Source: Elysia chlorotica
Taxonomy: Eukaryota; Mollusca; Gastropoda; Plakobranchidae
NCBI GenBank assembly: GCA_003991915.1
Contig: RQTK01001073.1
Location: 1-64,000, forward strand
DNA length: 64,000 nt
Direction: 5' to 3'
This document shows positions 48,434 through 59,400 of the stretch, one piece after another (the first letter of the stretch is position 1; each line of letters starts with the position of its first letter). The notes under the pieces were generated by a model. The model was given only the letters and a program-made list of their open reading frames with translations, was not told the DNA's origin and did not search any database. Made by a program: the position numbers and the translations under genes.

Positions 48434-49182
48434 GCCTACTACTACTACTGCTACATGTAGGCCTATTACTGTTGCTGCTGCTGCTGCTCTTCCTCCTGCT
48501 GCTGCTATTACACATACTGCGTGTACTTTTAATGTACCACATAATGGTGTTGCTAAGGTCTCAGCATCCAGCCTTCATCACACGTTAAAAATAAAACAAA
48601 CAAACAAAAAATAGAGTAAATGCTGTTAGTTAACATGGTTACTTTCCTAAATAGATTAATTGTCAGTTTTAGTAGTTTTGATTTTATTTTTAAACTGCTA
48701 ACTGCTACTTGCCAGATACGCCTTCATCAAAATGGAAGACAGGGCATTCACGGCGGGCATTATTTTAAGCTTACTAAACGCTCACTAGCCACTAGGCCTC
48801 TAGGCCTGCGACTCTCCCAGTGCTAATCTAGATCTAGATCTACATGTTCTTTTAATTGAGGTACCTCATAATAGTGTAACATAATATCACGGCATACAGT
48901 AAAAAACGAGAATAAATTATTATAGTTTATGTAGATCTAGATCTAGTAAGATTATTCATTGTCGTAGGCAACTCTTCCCCCAGATCCTTTCCTACAGTAT
49001 TAGATTTAACCAGGTAACTTAGATTGTAGAATTGATTTAGATCTAGATTTACTCACTAAGTTAAAACCAAGATCAAGATTTAGATTTAAAAAGATCTAGA
49101 CTAATCTAGCTTAGAAATTAGATTGGATCCCTCAACTTCCACATTCTATTGACGGAAAGTTAAACTGTCCAAACTGAACTTA

Positions 49183-49183
<1 letters not shown>

Positions 49184-49277
<94 letters not shown>

Positions 49278-49281
49278 CCAA

Positions 49282-49341
<60 letters not shown>

Positions 49342-49387
49342 AACAGCAACTACTACTAATATCACCACCACCACCACTACTACTACT
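49184..49387. repeat. (CTA)n microsatellite
   Basis: A TAC/CTA array with CCCAATACT and ACAACAGCAAC interruptions and a CACCACCAC stretch. It joins the two duplicated blocks. Confidence 0.95.
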
Positions 49388-49572
49388 GCACGGTGGCCCT
49401 GGGGTAGAACATCGGCTTCCGACGCTAAAGGTCCGGGTTCAAACCCTGGCTATTGCGCTTCCTACTGGTTGGGTCGATGTGAGACAGGAATCATGGTATA
49501 CCCGCCCTGTCTCGTGTGTGGCAGCACATAAAATTGTCAGACGTCAGTCGTGAGGCCCGTCAAATACTACTC
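49388..49572 (+). mobile_element. tRNA-derived SINE between (CTA)n arrays, copy 2
   Basis: The same sequence as the copy at 48161 with one visible base difference (CCCGCCCTG against CCCGTCCTG). It is copied as part of the block, not an independent insertion. Confidence 0.85.
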
Positions 49573-49574
49573 CT

Positions 49575-49735
<161 letters not shown>

Positions 49736-50441
49736 ATGTAGGCCTATTACTGTTGCTGCTGCTGCTGCTCTTCCTCCTGCTGCTGCTATTACACATACTG
49801 CGTGTACTTTTAATGTACCACATAATGGTGTTGCTAAGGTCTCAGCATCCAGCCTTCATCACACGTTAAAAATAAAACAAACAAACAAAAAATAGAGTAA
49901 ATGCTGTTAGTTAACATGGTTACTTTCCTAAAATAATAGATTGTAGTTTTGATTTTATTTTTAAACTGCTAACTGCTACTTGCCAGCTACGCCTTCATCA
50001 AAATCGAAGACTGGGCATTCACGGCGGGCATTATTTTAAGCTTACTAAACGCTCACTAGCCACTAGGCCACTAGGCCTGCGACTCTCCCAGTGCTAATCT
50101 AGATGTAGATCTACATGTTCGTTTAATTGAGGTACCTCATAATAGTGTAACATAATATCACGGCATACAGTAAAAAACGAGAATAAATTATTATAGTTTA
50201 TGTAGATCTAGAATCTAGATCTAGTAAGATTATTCATTGTCGTAGGCAACTCTTCCCCCAGATCCTTTCCTACAGTATTAGATTTAACCCTCTAGAGGTA
50301 ACTTAGATTGTAGAATTGATTTAGATCTAGATTTACTCACTTAAGTTAAAACCAAGATCAAGATTTAGATTTAAAAATCTGAAATCTGAAAAGTAGTTCC
50401 TAAATGCCCATCAGGGCCAACACAGGAACGGGGCAAGTGCG

Positions 50442-52172
50442 TCACGGCTGGGTTGCGGAGAACCGGTTCTTAAAGTCGGAGGCAGAACCGGCCATAATTG
50501 TGCTGTCGGGTAGATTGTTCCACTCCGGTATGGTGCGCAGTATGAGGGAATTTGTGTAGGGTGATTTTCGTGATCGAGGTCTCAAAATTTGGAAACTGTT
50601 TTTCCTCGATGGCCGCGGGTTTGGGATGATGCCTACCTCCGTATGCTCAATGCCAACTTGATGGAAGTAGATTTTGTAGAGCAGTGTTAGTCGTAGAATC
50701 ATCCTCCTGTCTCCAAGGCCTGACCACCCGAGATCCTGTAGTAGGCCGGTGACGCTGGTATGTGGCGAGTATGCCGACTTAGCCCACCTGGCCGCTTTCC
50801 TCTGAATGGCTTCGATTTTGTTTGTGTCCTTAATTTTATAGGGATCCCAGATGGGGGCCGCATATTCAAGGCCCGAGCGCACTAATGACGTGTAAGCCAG
50901 GCTCTTGGAAGGAGTTGGGGCTCCCCTTAGGTTCCGTCTGAGAAAGCCTAGCTTTTGGTTTCCTTTCTTGGTGACGTAGTCCACATGAGGGGTCCAGGAC
51001 AGATCATTTGAAATCCAAACACCAAGGTATTTTACAGTGTCTACCTCTGCAAGGATTTGGTCATGGAGAGTGTAGAAGTAGTTTATTGCACCCCGCTGAC
51101 CCACTCGAGTCCTTAGTACATTGCATTTTGAGGGGTTGAAGTTCATACCCCATGTGGTACTCCAGGTTTGTAAGGAGCTGAGGTCTTTTTGCAATAGCAC
51201 CTGGTCTTGGTGTGAATGAATGGGCCTGTAGATCAAGCAGTCGTCTGCAAACAGCCGAATGCTGGTTCCTGTGTTTATATTGATGCCGATGTCGTTTATA
51301 AAGAGCAGAAAAAGAAGTGGGCCTAACACCGTGCCTTGGGGCACCCCTGAATCTACACTTTCACTTTGTGATGCTACACCGTCTACTATCACTTGTTGTG
51401 ATCGACCTTTCAGGAAATTTCCAATCCACTGGCACACTTCTGCACTTAATCCGTAAAACCTGAGCTTGTTAAGGAGTCGGGTATGGGGAACTACATCAAA
51501 GGCCTTGCTGAAGTCCAGAATCCCGATGTCCACCTGTGTACCCTGGTCGTTGTACCCTGCAAGCTCATGCATGGTCACAGCTAGCTGGGTCTCACAGCTG
51601 TGGTTGGCTCTAAAGCCGTGCTGGTAGCTAGCGAGAATATTATAGGTGTCAAGATGGGCACGGACTTGTGAGCAGATGATATGCTCAAACAGCTTACTGG
51701 TGACGCAGGTGAGTGAGACTGGGCGATAATTAGCTGCCTCATCCTTAGCTCCTTTCTTATAGATAGGACTAATCCACTGGGTTTTCCAAACCGATGGTAC
51801 CTCGCCTGTTACCATGCTCTGAGTAAAAATGAAAGCAAGGACCGGTGCTAATTCCTCAGCTAGCTCTTTCAGCATACGACATGGGATGCGGTCCGGGCCA
51901 CTTGCTTTTGATGGGTTGACAGAGCGGAGTAGTTTTAGAACTCCAGCTTCCGTAATGGCGAACTGTGCCATGGCTGGATAGTTTGGACCAAAGGGTGCAG
52001 CGTCTTTATCAACCGAGTCATGGTCCTTGGTATACACACTTTTAAACTGGTCAGAGAGGATTTTGGCACGGTCTTCAGCCAAGGTGTGCAGCCGACCCTT
52101 ATGTTTTAACGGTGCAACTCCTATGTTGTCCTGGCTCTGAGACTTAATATAACTCCAAAAGGGTTTAGGCAC
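50442..52172 (-). CDS. LINE reverse transcriptase ORF, 576 codons, uninterrupted
   Basis: The frame carries the RT blocks in order: KASGPDRIPCRMLKELAEEL (about residue 93), ANYRPVSLTCVTSKLFEHII (about 147), the palm motif ILDFSKAFDVVPHTRLLNKL (about 218), SGVPQGTVLGPLLFLLFIND (about 273), the catalytic box LFADDCLIY, then KYLGVWISNDLSWTPHV and a C-terminal region ending NLPDSTIMAGSASDFKNRFS. The GVPQGTVLGP form and FADD box place it in the jockey/CR1 superfamily. The frame begins only two codons after a stop and the first codon here is GTG, so the natural N-terminus (endonuclease) is lost. The intact RT suggests recent insertion, but the copy cannot be autonomous. Confidence 0.85.
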   Translation of the reverse strand: MPKPFWSYIKSQSQDNIGVAPLKHKGRLHTLAEDRAKILSDQFKSVYTKDHDSVDKDAAPFGPNYPAMAQFAITEAGVLKLLRSVNPSKASGPDRIPCRMLKELAEELAPVLAFIFTQSMVTGEVPSVWKTQWISPIYKKGAKDEAANYRPVSLTCVTSKLFEHIICSQVRAHLDTYNILASYQHGFRANHSCETQLAVTMHELAGYNDQGTQVDIGILDFSKAFDVVPHTRLLNKLRFYGLSAEVCQWIGNFLKGRSQQVIVDGVASQSESVDSGVPQGTVLGPLLFLLFINDIGININTGTSIRLFADDCLIYRPIHSHQDQVLLQKDLSSLQTWSTTWGMNFNPSKCNVLRTRVGQRGAINYFYTLHDQILAEVDTVKYLGVWISNDLSWTPHVDYVTKKGNQKLGFLRRNLRGAPTPSKSLAYTSLVRSGLEYAAPIWDPYKIKDTNKIEAIQRKAARWAKSAYSPHTSVTGLLQDLGWSGLGDRRMILRLTLLYKIYFHQVGIEHTEVGIIPNPRPSRKNSFQILRPRSRKSPYTNSLILRTIPEWNNLPDSTIMAGSASDFKNRFSATQP

Positions 52173-52460
52173 ACTTTAGTACATTCTAGCACTTTCATCG
52201 AAGTCAATGAATACATAATATATTCAAATTCATTCATTCATTGCACATCAAGGTGAGGGACAAGTGGTACACATTTTAAGAAAGGTGCACCAAAACTTAA
52301 AGGGTTACAAAATAGATCTAAAATTTTAAGTCTTTTTAAATTTGTCCTACCACTTGTCCACTATGATACCATGTGTAGGAAATTCAGTTAAATCAACAAG
52401 TCCTCATGTCTAGTCTTTTTCAATAAATACAATTTTAATTTCAGGCACCTTTCTCTTATT

Positions 52461-52641
52461 GGACCAAAGGGTGCAGCGTCTTTATCAACCGAGTCATGGT
52501 CCTTGGTATACACACTTTTAAACTGGTCAGAGAGGATTTTGGCACGGTCTTCAGCCAAGGTGTGCAGCCGACCCTTATGTTTTAACGGTGCAACTCCTAT
52601 GTTGTCCTGGCTCTGAGACTTAATATAACTCCAAAAGGGTT
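52461..52641 (-). repeat. 181-bp duplicate of the LINE 5' end
   Basis: It matches 51986-52167 base for base by eye, encoding KPFWSYIKSQSQDNIGVAPL onward. Both copies end at the same point, CCAAAAGGGTTTA. About 293 bp of unrelated sequence lie between them. Confidence 0.85.
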
Positions 52642-52732
52642 TAAAAAGATCTAATCTAGCTTAGAAATTAGATTGGATCCCTCAACTTCCACATTCTATT
52701 GATGGAAAGTTAAACTGTCCAAACTGAACTTA

Positions 52733-53325
52733 AGTGCTCAAATAGGCTTGTCAATTTCTGCTTGGTCTGGATTTGAAATTCTCAAGTCCCTGGGCTCTGT
52801 ACTAAAGGATTTCATTAAAAATATATGATTGACTCAATCTATGGCTAATATGACTAAGTCTAGATCTATATATGCTCAATATAATTAGTATTGTTCCAAT
52901 GTTGCAAAAGGCGCTATAAATTGTGTGTTTACATAAATTATAAATAATTATATTACACTTGGTATCGTGATCATCAAAATTATAAAAGTAAATAATCTTT
53001 CTCCAAATCTAGGAAACTTTAAATTATGAGAGAGGTTAAGCTTTATTCAACTTTCAAAATAGTAAAAAGGAGCTCTTTGCCTACATTTAAGCACTATAGT
53101 AAGTTAAAATGTTTTTTTTTTATTAGTGAGCTCACATTAGAAAAACTATTACATAACACCTTCAATTTTACTTTTAACCGTGAAACCTTAGTACCTATAC
53201 GGAAGACTTCCTGTATCGGTAGTCACTTCCGGCAAAAGCAATCCCTGCCTCTGTAGCACATCATCTTTAGGAAGATCAAGTAAAAAAGATCTGTTAACTA
53301 AAAAAAATATCTCTTTCTCTATCAG
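52733..53325. other. Region upstream of PIGP, unannotated
   Basis: AT-rich sequence with no recognised exon. It ends in a pyrimidine tract, ATCTCTTTCTCTATCAG, that looks like a splice acceptor for the first PIGP coding exon, so a 5' non-coding exon probably lies in here or further left. Confidence 0.45.
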
Positions 53326-53340
53326 ATGAACTGTACATAA
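53326..53340 (+). promoter_or_regulatory. Four-codon uORF overlapping the PIGP start
   Basis: ATG AAC TGT ACA TAA begins directly after the acceptor-like AG, and its stop overlaps the PIGP start as TAATG. This arrangement could lower or condition PIGP translation by termination-reinitiation. The evidence is sequence only. Confidence 0.4.
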
Positions 53341-55228
53341 TGCCTCAAGAACACTCACCCTCTCCAACACCTCAAAGAGCAATATATGGTTTTGCCCTAT
53401 ATATTGCTTCATTTGCTTTATTTGGTAAGTAATAAGGTTTATAATTTTGTTAGTTCATCCATTGATGCAGCATCTTTTCAATTACAGCTGTCACAATATG
53501 TTCCTGTTGACTTGACCTATATCCAATTTTTCTTGTTATATAAATAGAACAGATAGATGCCAGGGAAATTATCCAAGATTCTTATGTTGTGTCAGAGTTA
53601 TTATGGTCTATCTGTGAGATAAACTGTTATGTTAGCAATGTGATAATTATCTTAATGCATGTTCATGTTGGAAAAATAGTTAGAATACATGTTTGTATTA
53701 TGTTGTGCCATTTTCTATACTTTAGAAATTAATAAATTTTACCATATGATCAGACATAATAATTTATTATCCAATTGACTATTTTCTTTGATACATTCTG
53801 TAGTGCTTTCTCTGTGTTGTTTTTATGTTTAACGAAACCCTTCAAATCTTTGGACACCCTGTTTTAAAATTGTATAGTCCAAAGCCCTGCAAATTGAGTT
53901 ATTGACTATGCCCTTTATTTCCCAGGACTATACATTGTGTGGGCTTACGTTCCTGATCAGTGGTTACATTGGTTAGGTCTCACCTATTGGCCTCAAAAGT
54001 AAGAAATATCTTCTGATAATTTTATGAGATTTAGTGGCTATATTCTCTATTCTCTCTCATAGTAAAAATGGGGAATGCCTTGTGTAATTTGACTGGCGCT
54101 ATTGTACATTTTTTAAAATTGATACTTAGATTTGAGTGATAAAAAAGTTTTTTACACATTTATATAGCACTTGGTACTAAATGGACAAAAAAAACCCATT
54201 ATTTTTCGCCCCATAATTATTGTCTTATAAAATACTATTAAATCTCTCTTTCAAGGTACTGGGCAGTAGCACTTCCTGTGTACTTCTGTGTTGCTATTGT
54301 TCTCAGTTACATGGTCTACTTTGGACTGATCTTTTTGAAGACTGCATCTTTATCTGACATGAGCACTATAACAGGTATTCAGACATGGAAATAAAAAAAA
54401 AATGTTCTTGCAGCTTTTCTTCTTAATTTTTTGCCTAATGAGTAATATGCAGGATTGTCATTCTCAATTTTTTTTTTTTTACTTTTGCTTACTTATTTAA
54501 TCTATATCTAATCTAAACCTTCAGAGACACAACACCATCCTCTTTTTATGCATAGATTTTTTTTTACAAGCCAGGCAGCTTACATAAAAGAAGTTTATGT
54601 AAAATGCAGAAGAGCTGTTTTTTTTTTTTTTTTAATTTAAGCCAAATATGGTATGTGTTGGTTCTCACAGTCAGTCTAATAGCTTTACTTGGTTGAATTG
54701 AAATAGCTTTGGATCATATTTTGCATTAGGAAATACAGTCATAAAATATTCTCTTATCTCTCTAAAAAGGAAGCCACTTGATAAAATTATAACTATTTAT
54801 TTGGCATTTCAAAGTTATCACTATCAGACGATACAATGTCACAGTTCTAAAGAATTCACTTTATAACACAATTCATTTCATTTTGAGATTATTATAATGA
54901 AATATAAAATGATTAAATGAAAGAGACTAGCAGATATTGTATAGCTAGGTATTGTTTTAATAAACTAACTTTTCCTCAGGTTAGGTTTATTAGATCATTT
55001 GAAGTCTGAATATTTAAGAATCTGTCAAGTTAGCAAAGATAAAGTAGTTCTTATATTTCTTAAAGATATTAATAATGTAACATCAGTTTTTCAATTGTTC
55101 TGTTTTTCCCTCCAGATTCTCAAGCAAACTATGCTTGTGATGCTGCGCTCCCTGTGGATGCAATTCCACCTTTAAGAGATTTACACATCTCGGATGTAAA
55201 TAAGAGATTGTATGGGAGTGATTTATGA
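53340..55228 (+). CDS. PIGP: Phosphatidylinositol N-acetylglucosaminyltransferase subunit P, 4 coding exons
   Basis: A small membrane subunit of the ER complex that makes GlcNAc-PI, the first step of GPI-anchor synthesis. Exons 53340-53424, 53926-53998, 54256-54374 and 55116-55228 give 129 aa; all introns are GT-AG and the phases agree. The protein begins [18 protein letters not shown]. It carries two hydrophobic segments ([21 protein letters not shown] and [20 protein letters not shown]) around the family signature [17 protein letters not shown], then a soluble tail with [13 protein letters not shown], matching the human IPALRDISISEVN as I remember it. The usual PIGP length is about 130-160 aa. 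An acceptor-like AG lies at 53324-53325 and the frame is open between it and the ATG, so a longer N-terminus from an upstream exon is possible. Confidence 0.93.
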
Positions 55229-55410
55229 TTCTGCTTCAAGATGCTTATTTGAAAATGTTACACGTGAGGATATATGTTTGAGGTATCAGTAAATTAAGCA
55301 GCAACTGCTAGATAACGTTTACTAGAGAGAGTGCTCTTAGAGACTTGCTTGTGCTGGATGTAAATATGTTCTTTATATTTTCGTTAGTTGTTTTGAATAA
55401 AAAGTTCAAG
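55229..55410 (+). other. PIGP 3' UTR (probable)
   Basis: AT-rich sequence following the TGA at 55226-55228. An AATAAA hexamer at 55396-55401 is a plausible polyadenylation signal. Confidence 0.5.
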
Positions 55411-55829
55411 CATTCTGTCTGTACCAAGTAAAATCGTGTAAGAATGTTTGCAGAGCTCTGAAATACAATGCAATAGTACTTAGCTGGCATCAATGTTATG
55501 AGAAGCAGTGTTATCACTACTGAAGTTGAATGTTGTGCTACAGTCTTTACAAAATAATGATAAAACACCACTCATTAATATGAACATAACAAGATAAATA
55601 GTTAATATTATTATCGTTATAACTCATTGTTATCAGAGTGAGAGAGAGACCGACGACAAAAATGCACAGAAGTCATCATCTGTCTACAAAAAATCCTGTC
55701 AAGAGAAAAATCTCTCAAGTATCTTGCTTTCATTGTTTGCCACAGCCAACACAACAACCTGCCAATCTTAACAGTACAATTGTAGCCAAACCTATGAGAA
55801 GATGCCTAAACATGACGCTTTTTTGTTGG

Positions 55830-57240
55830 AAAGTTGGCAGATGACCATTCTGTCTCTTATCTGTTCAGACTCGTGGTCTTGATAATTGCAGTGTTGGACA
55901 AAGTCTCTTAGATCTCTGTAAAAATCTTACACAGTTTCGTTGTCCCTCTGTTTCCTCTCCTGGAATTTTGTCCTCTCATAGATGACGTTTCTTCTGACAA
56001 TAAAATAGTCGTCAAACTTCTTGATGATATTGTCATATATATGGTGGCGCTGTGCCTGTCTGTCTTCAGAAGGGCGCCTTTAATATGTCCCAAGATCAGG
56101 CCCGCTATTGGGTCTTTTAGGACAAATGCCTCTGCTCGTCCTGTAAAATATGGCGAGCTAACTTAAATGACTGCAGTTTGGAAACCTTTTCTTGCAGCAA
56201 AACATGTTGACCTTGATGTAGCGGCTGTGAAGCAATTGCTAGGGACCAGTTACTACTTCACCGCCACTGTATTACACCCAGTGTCACGCAGAAGTGTGGC
56301 TGCCCGGACACAGACAGTACCCTGCTGGATCATTAGCTTTAGTATGGGGCATCCGCGACACAGCAGTGGTGGTGGTCCGATGTGTTGTTGCAGTATTACA
56401 ATTACTGGAATATTCCTGCTGTCTCCTGAAGCAATTGCGCGTGTAATGGTCCTTCTTTCCATAATAAAAACAGAAATCTTCGTTGGATGCTCCATAATCC
56501 GAATACTTTTCACGATCACCCTTTCACAATTAATCTTATAACCAGTTTTTAGATGACCAGTCGATTCCTGCCGTAAACTGCGAGATTGGTACGACAACCT
56601 AGACTGTGAATGTAGTCTGGTATCTCGCAATTCTCTACGTGCCTTGTTCAGAGATGGACATCTACTGTAGTGGGATACGGTTTAGGTCCATCTGCACCTC
56701 TATTTTTGGACATGCTGTGGTGCGTGCTGTTTACCTGCTCTCAGAATAGCCCACAAACCCAACAGTTGGAGTTATCTTTCTGGCGAAATTTTTTATTGGT
56801 CTAGCCGAGACATAGGCGTTGGCGTACTTCTTTAAATCCTCGATAGTCGCAGGGGATCTGTCCTTGATGTGTGCCGAAAAATTGTTGTCACACATGTCGA
56901 GTAACTGTTTTCGCTTTAAAGAACTTCAACTTGAATCCATTTTTATCGCAATTAAAACTTGGAAGCAAAGTGTTCTTCACTGTTCCGTAACACGCGCTTA
57001 CAGTCGGGTGGAGGGAGAGAAAGACTGAGAGAGCCTCCTCTTGCAGCAAGTTGGCCAAACATGACAGCCACTCTGATTTTCATATCTTTCCAACAGCTCC
57101 AGGTAGAGGTCTACCTGGGTTGCATCCGATAGCGAAGGTAGCTGGGGTTTACCTGCATTGGATCTGTAGAAAGCCGGACTGTCCAAATAGTTAGCAGCAG
57201 CTCTAGACGGCAGTTTTTGTTGTCTCTCTGCCTCCAGTCT
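55830..57240 (-). mobile_element. Broken LTR-retrotransposon gag sequence, two blocks (Gypsy-like)
   Basis: Minus-strand sequence with gag character. The left block (about 55,850-56,060) has ERTKFQERKQRDNETV and FYRDLRDFVQHCNY, typical of the capsid region of Gypsy/Ty3-like gag. The right block (about 56,400-57,240) has a capsid-like start (LPSLSDATQVDLYLELLERY) and a zinc-knuckle-like segment. The blocks may come from two copies. The element is a broken fossil. No pol was found, and no LTRs were identified. Family assignment is tentative. Confidence 0.5.
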
Positions 57241-58050
57241 TTTTAGTATGTAGGTTCAGTTTAATAATTATATAGAGAGAGATAACAACAGTTTGGAAGC
57301 TTACAGAGACAGGGCAGCCTAAAAAGCTCTAACATGCTCTAAGCAGCATGGATAATAAACACACCTCTCAAAGGCAATGATTACTCCACAAATCACTAGT
57401 GACTCCTGATACAGAGAATCCCACTGATGCGATGTAATTCACGTCCGCTGAAAAGATGAAATTCGTAACTCTTATATAGAGAATAATGCAAACTAGCTGT
57501 AAACAGCTCCTGCCTCGGAGAAACTTGCGTCAAGTGTGAAATCATCACAGTTTTGAGCTGGTCTTCATGTCGCCTGATTGCTTGACCTTGATGCTGAAGG
57601 TTTTCTAATTGAGGAAAGCACCAGCTCTACTCATTGCTCTCCATGCAGCTCATTCCTAACCCCCCATCTGTCTATCCACTCTATGCAATGATGTTCGAGA
57701 AAATGTAATTTGGGGAAGATTTTGTGACTAACGTTTTTCCTGTAACATGCCAAGTTCTCATCTTATATTGAAAATCAGCACTTGATGTTTTTTCAGTGGG
57801 CTTGGTGTGTTAAATTGCTTTATGTATTTTAAAGAGGAGGAAGTTGGCTCACTTAAAATGTAATTGAAACTGTTAAGCAACATCAATTATTGTTTTCTTC
57901 CTTGTGATTTCTTTTTCCTTTTCAATTACACTTGAACAGATTGCTTCACTGACTGAAGGTTGAAGATATTTTTTTACCGTGATTGCCTGTGAACGACCTA
58001 CCATGATAAGCTGGTACAATAATAATTTTTATGGCTTTTTAATAATCTAT
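57241..58050. other. Unannotated stretch beside gag relics
   Basis: No coding region was recognised. CTTATATAGAGAATAA near 57472 could be a TATA-like element of an old LTR, but no LTR boundaries were found. Confidence 0.3.
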
Positions 58051-58059
58051 CTAAATTGC

Positions 58060-58243
58060 TACAGACGGGTCCACACCTAGATACATAATGAATCTCAGAC
58101 AGAATCATCTTAGTGAAACTCATCGTTGGCCGGTGTGTGTGTACCATCCTGTCAGTGTATGCGCCACAGAGTGGTCTATGTGAGGAGATTAAAGATCAGT
58201 TCTTTGATCAGCTGCGAGCTGTAACTGTCAAGATCCCAGGATA
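58060..58243 (+). mobile_element. LINE endonuclease fragment
   Basis: A frame reading VCTILSVYAPQSGLCEEIKD followed by QFFDQLRAVTVKIP matches the conserved VYAPQ block of the apurinic-type endonuclease of LINEs. It is cut off where the left arm of the palindrome begins. Confidence 0.7.
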
Positions 58244-58247
58244 AAAG

Positions 58248-59197
58248 TAAAAATACAAGAAACTTAAAGGAAATTCCCCTTGTAGTTAGTTAACTACGCG
58301 ATTATTAATATCGGCGATTATTTACTCTTATTTATAATGACGCTTTGTATATGCGCTCTTTTATGTAAACTGTCACAACTAGATACAATGACGCACTTCC
58401 TTGTTGCTCTTTTGCACTTTTTTGTTACACAGTACTAGATCTAGATCTTTCAAGATAAACAAGAAATAACGGTTCAAAGGAAGCCAAAGCAAACAAAGTT
58501 AAAGACTTAAATTTAAAATAAAAAATAAACCTGTTACTCTAACGGAACCTGAATCCCACTAAAAGCTGCACCACATAGATTTAAAGAAGCACCAAAAGGT
58601 CAGTCACATTTGCATTGATTGTTGTTATGTTATGATAATTGGGTCATCCTCCACTTTGAATTTCCTGAGTTGAGACTCCGACTGGGACTAAGATCCCACA
58701 TACTTGTACATTCAAACTATTTACAAAGTATGAATGTACAAGTATGTGGGATCTTAGTCCCAGTCGGAGTCTCAACTCAGGAAATTCAAAGTGGAGGATG
58801 ACCCAATTATCATAACATAACAACAATCAATGCAAATGTGACTGACCTTTTGGTGCTTCTTTAAATCTATGTGGTGCAGCTTTTAGTGGGATTCAGGTTC
58901 CGTTAGAGTAACAGGTTTATTTTTTATTTTAAATTTAAGTCTTTAACTTTGTTTGCTTTGGCTTCCTTTGAACCGTTATTTCTTGTTTATCTTGAAAGAT
59001 CTAGATCTAGTACTGTGTAACAAATAAGTGCAAAAGAGCAACAAGGAAGTGCGTCATTGTATCTAGTTGTGACAGTTTACATAAAAGAGCGCATATACAA
59101 AGCGTCATTATAAATAAGAGTAAATAATCGCCGATATTAATAATCGCGTAGTTAACTAACTACAAGGGGAATTTCCTTTAAGTTTCTTGTATTTTTA
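58248..59197. repeat. Near-perfect palindrome: two 467-bp inverted arms, 16-bp spacer
   Basis: The left arm 58248-58714 and right arm 58731-59197 are reverse complements with one mismatch noticed (a T/A difference near 58422/59026). The spacer is 58715-58730. The arms carry no recognised gene; mirrored open frames inside them are a consequence of the symmetry. It could be a foldback element, a recent inverted duplication, or an assembly or read artefact. Confidence 0.9.
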
Positions 59198-59274
59198 TTT
59201 TGTTAATTTCTGTAGTTATCTTTATTAATACCGCTTACTGTAGCGCAAGTGATTGAGCATAATTATAATTATAG

Positions 59275-59391
59275 GTACCTTTACACTCCCACCAATTGCC
59301 AAGATTCAACGTCTGCCCTTGGGCTTTCCAGCAGTTGCTAAGGCATACGATGAATCTGGACAATTCCCTAATGGCATACACAGGCTGTACA
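59275..59391 (+). CDS. Isolated exon-like block, unidentified
   Basis: A 117-bp open block with acceptor TATAATTATAG and donor ACA|GTGAGT, entry and exit both phase 1. It encodes TFTLPPIAKIQRLPLGFPAV and then AKAYDESGQFPNGIHRLY. I do not recognise the protein. The donor lies about 10 bp from the end of the BEL/Pao pol frame. It could be a host exon whose neighbours lie outside the window, or chance. Confidence 0.35.
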
Positions 59392-59400
59392 GTGAGTATT

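Larger units (their letters stand above)
48161..49182 (+). repeat. Segmental duplication (SINE block), copy 1
   Basis: A block of about 1 kb: SINE, (CTA)n, then unique sequence (TAATGTACCACATAATGG, CTAGGCCTGCGACTCTCCC, GGATCCCTCAACTTCCAC) ending ACTGAACTTA. It recurs from 49388 with few differences outside the microsatellite. Confidence 0.85.
50371..52641 (-). mobile_element. 5'-truncated non-LTR retrotransposon (jockey/CR1-superfamily LINE), young
   Basis: On the minus strand: a 5' piece (52641-52461), about 293 bp of unrelated sequence (52460-52168), the long RT reading frame, and a short 3' end with AATCTGAAATCTGA-type tail repeats at about 50371-50390. No endonuclease is present. It interrupts copy 2 of the segmental duplication at a TTTAAAA site, so it is younger than that duplication. 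Confidence 0.85.

Noticed and set aside
56167-56541. Plus-strand 124-codon frame
   Set aside because: The minus strand of the same region carries gag-like motifs; the plus frame has none.
58619-58826. Two identical 60-codon frames on opposite strands
   Set aside because: They mirror each other only because they lie in the palindrome arms; no homology or splice sites.
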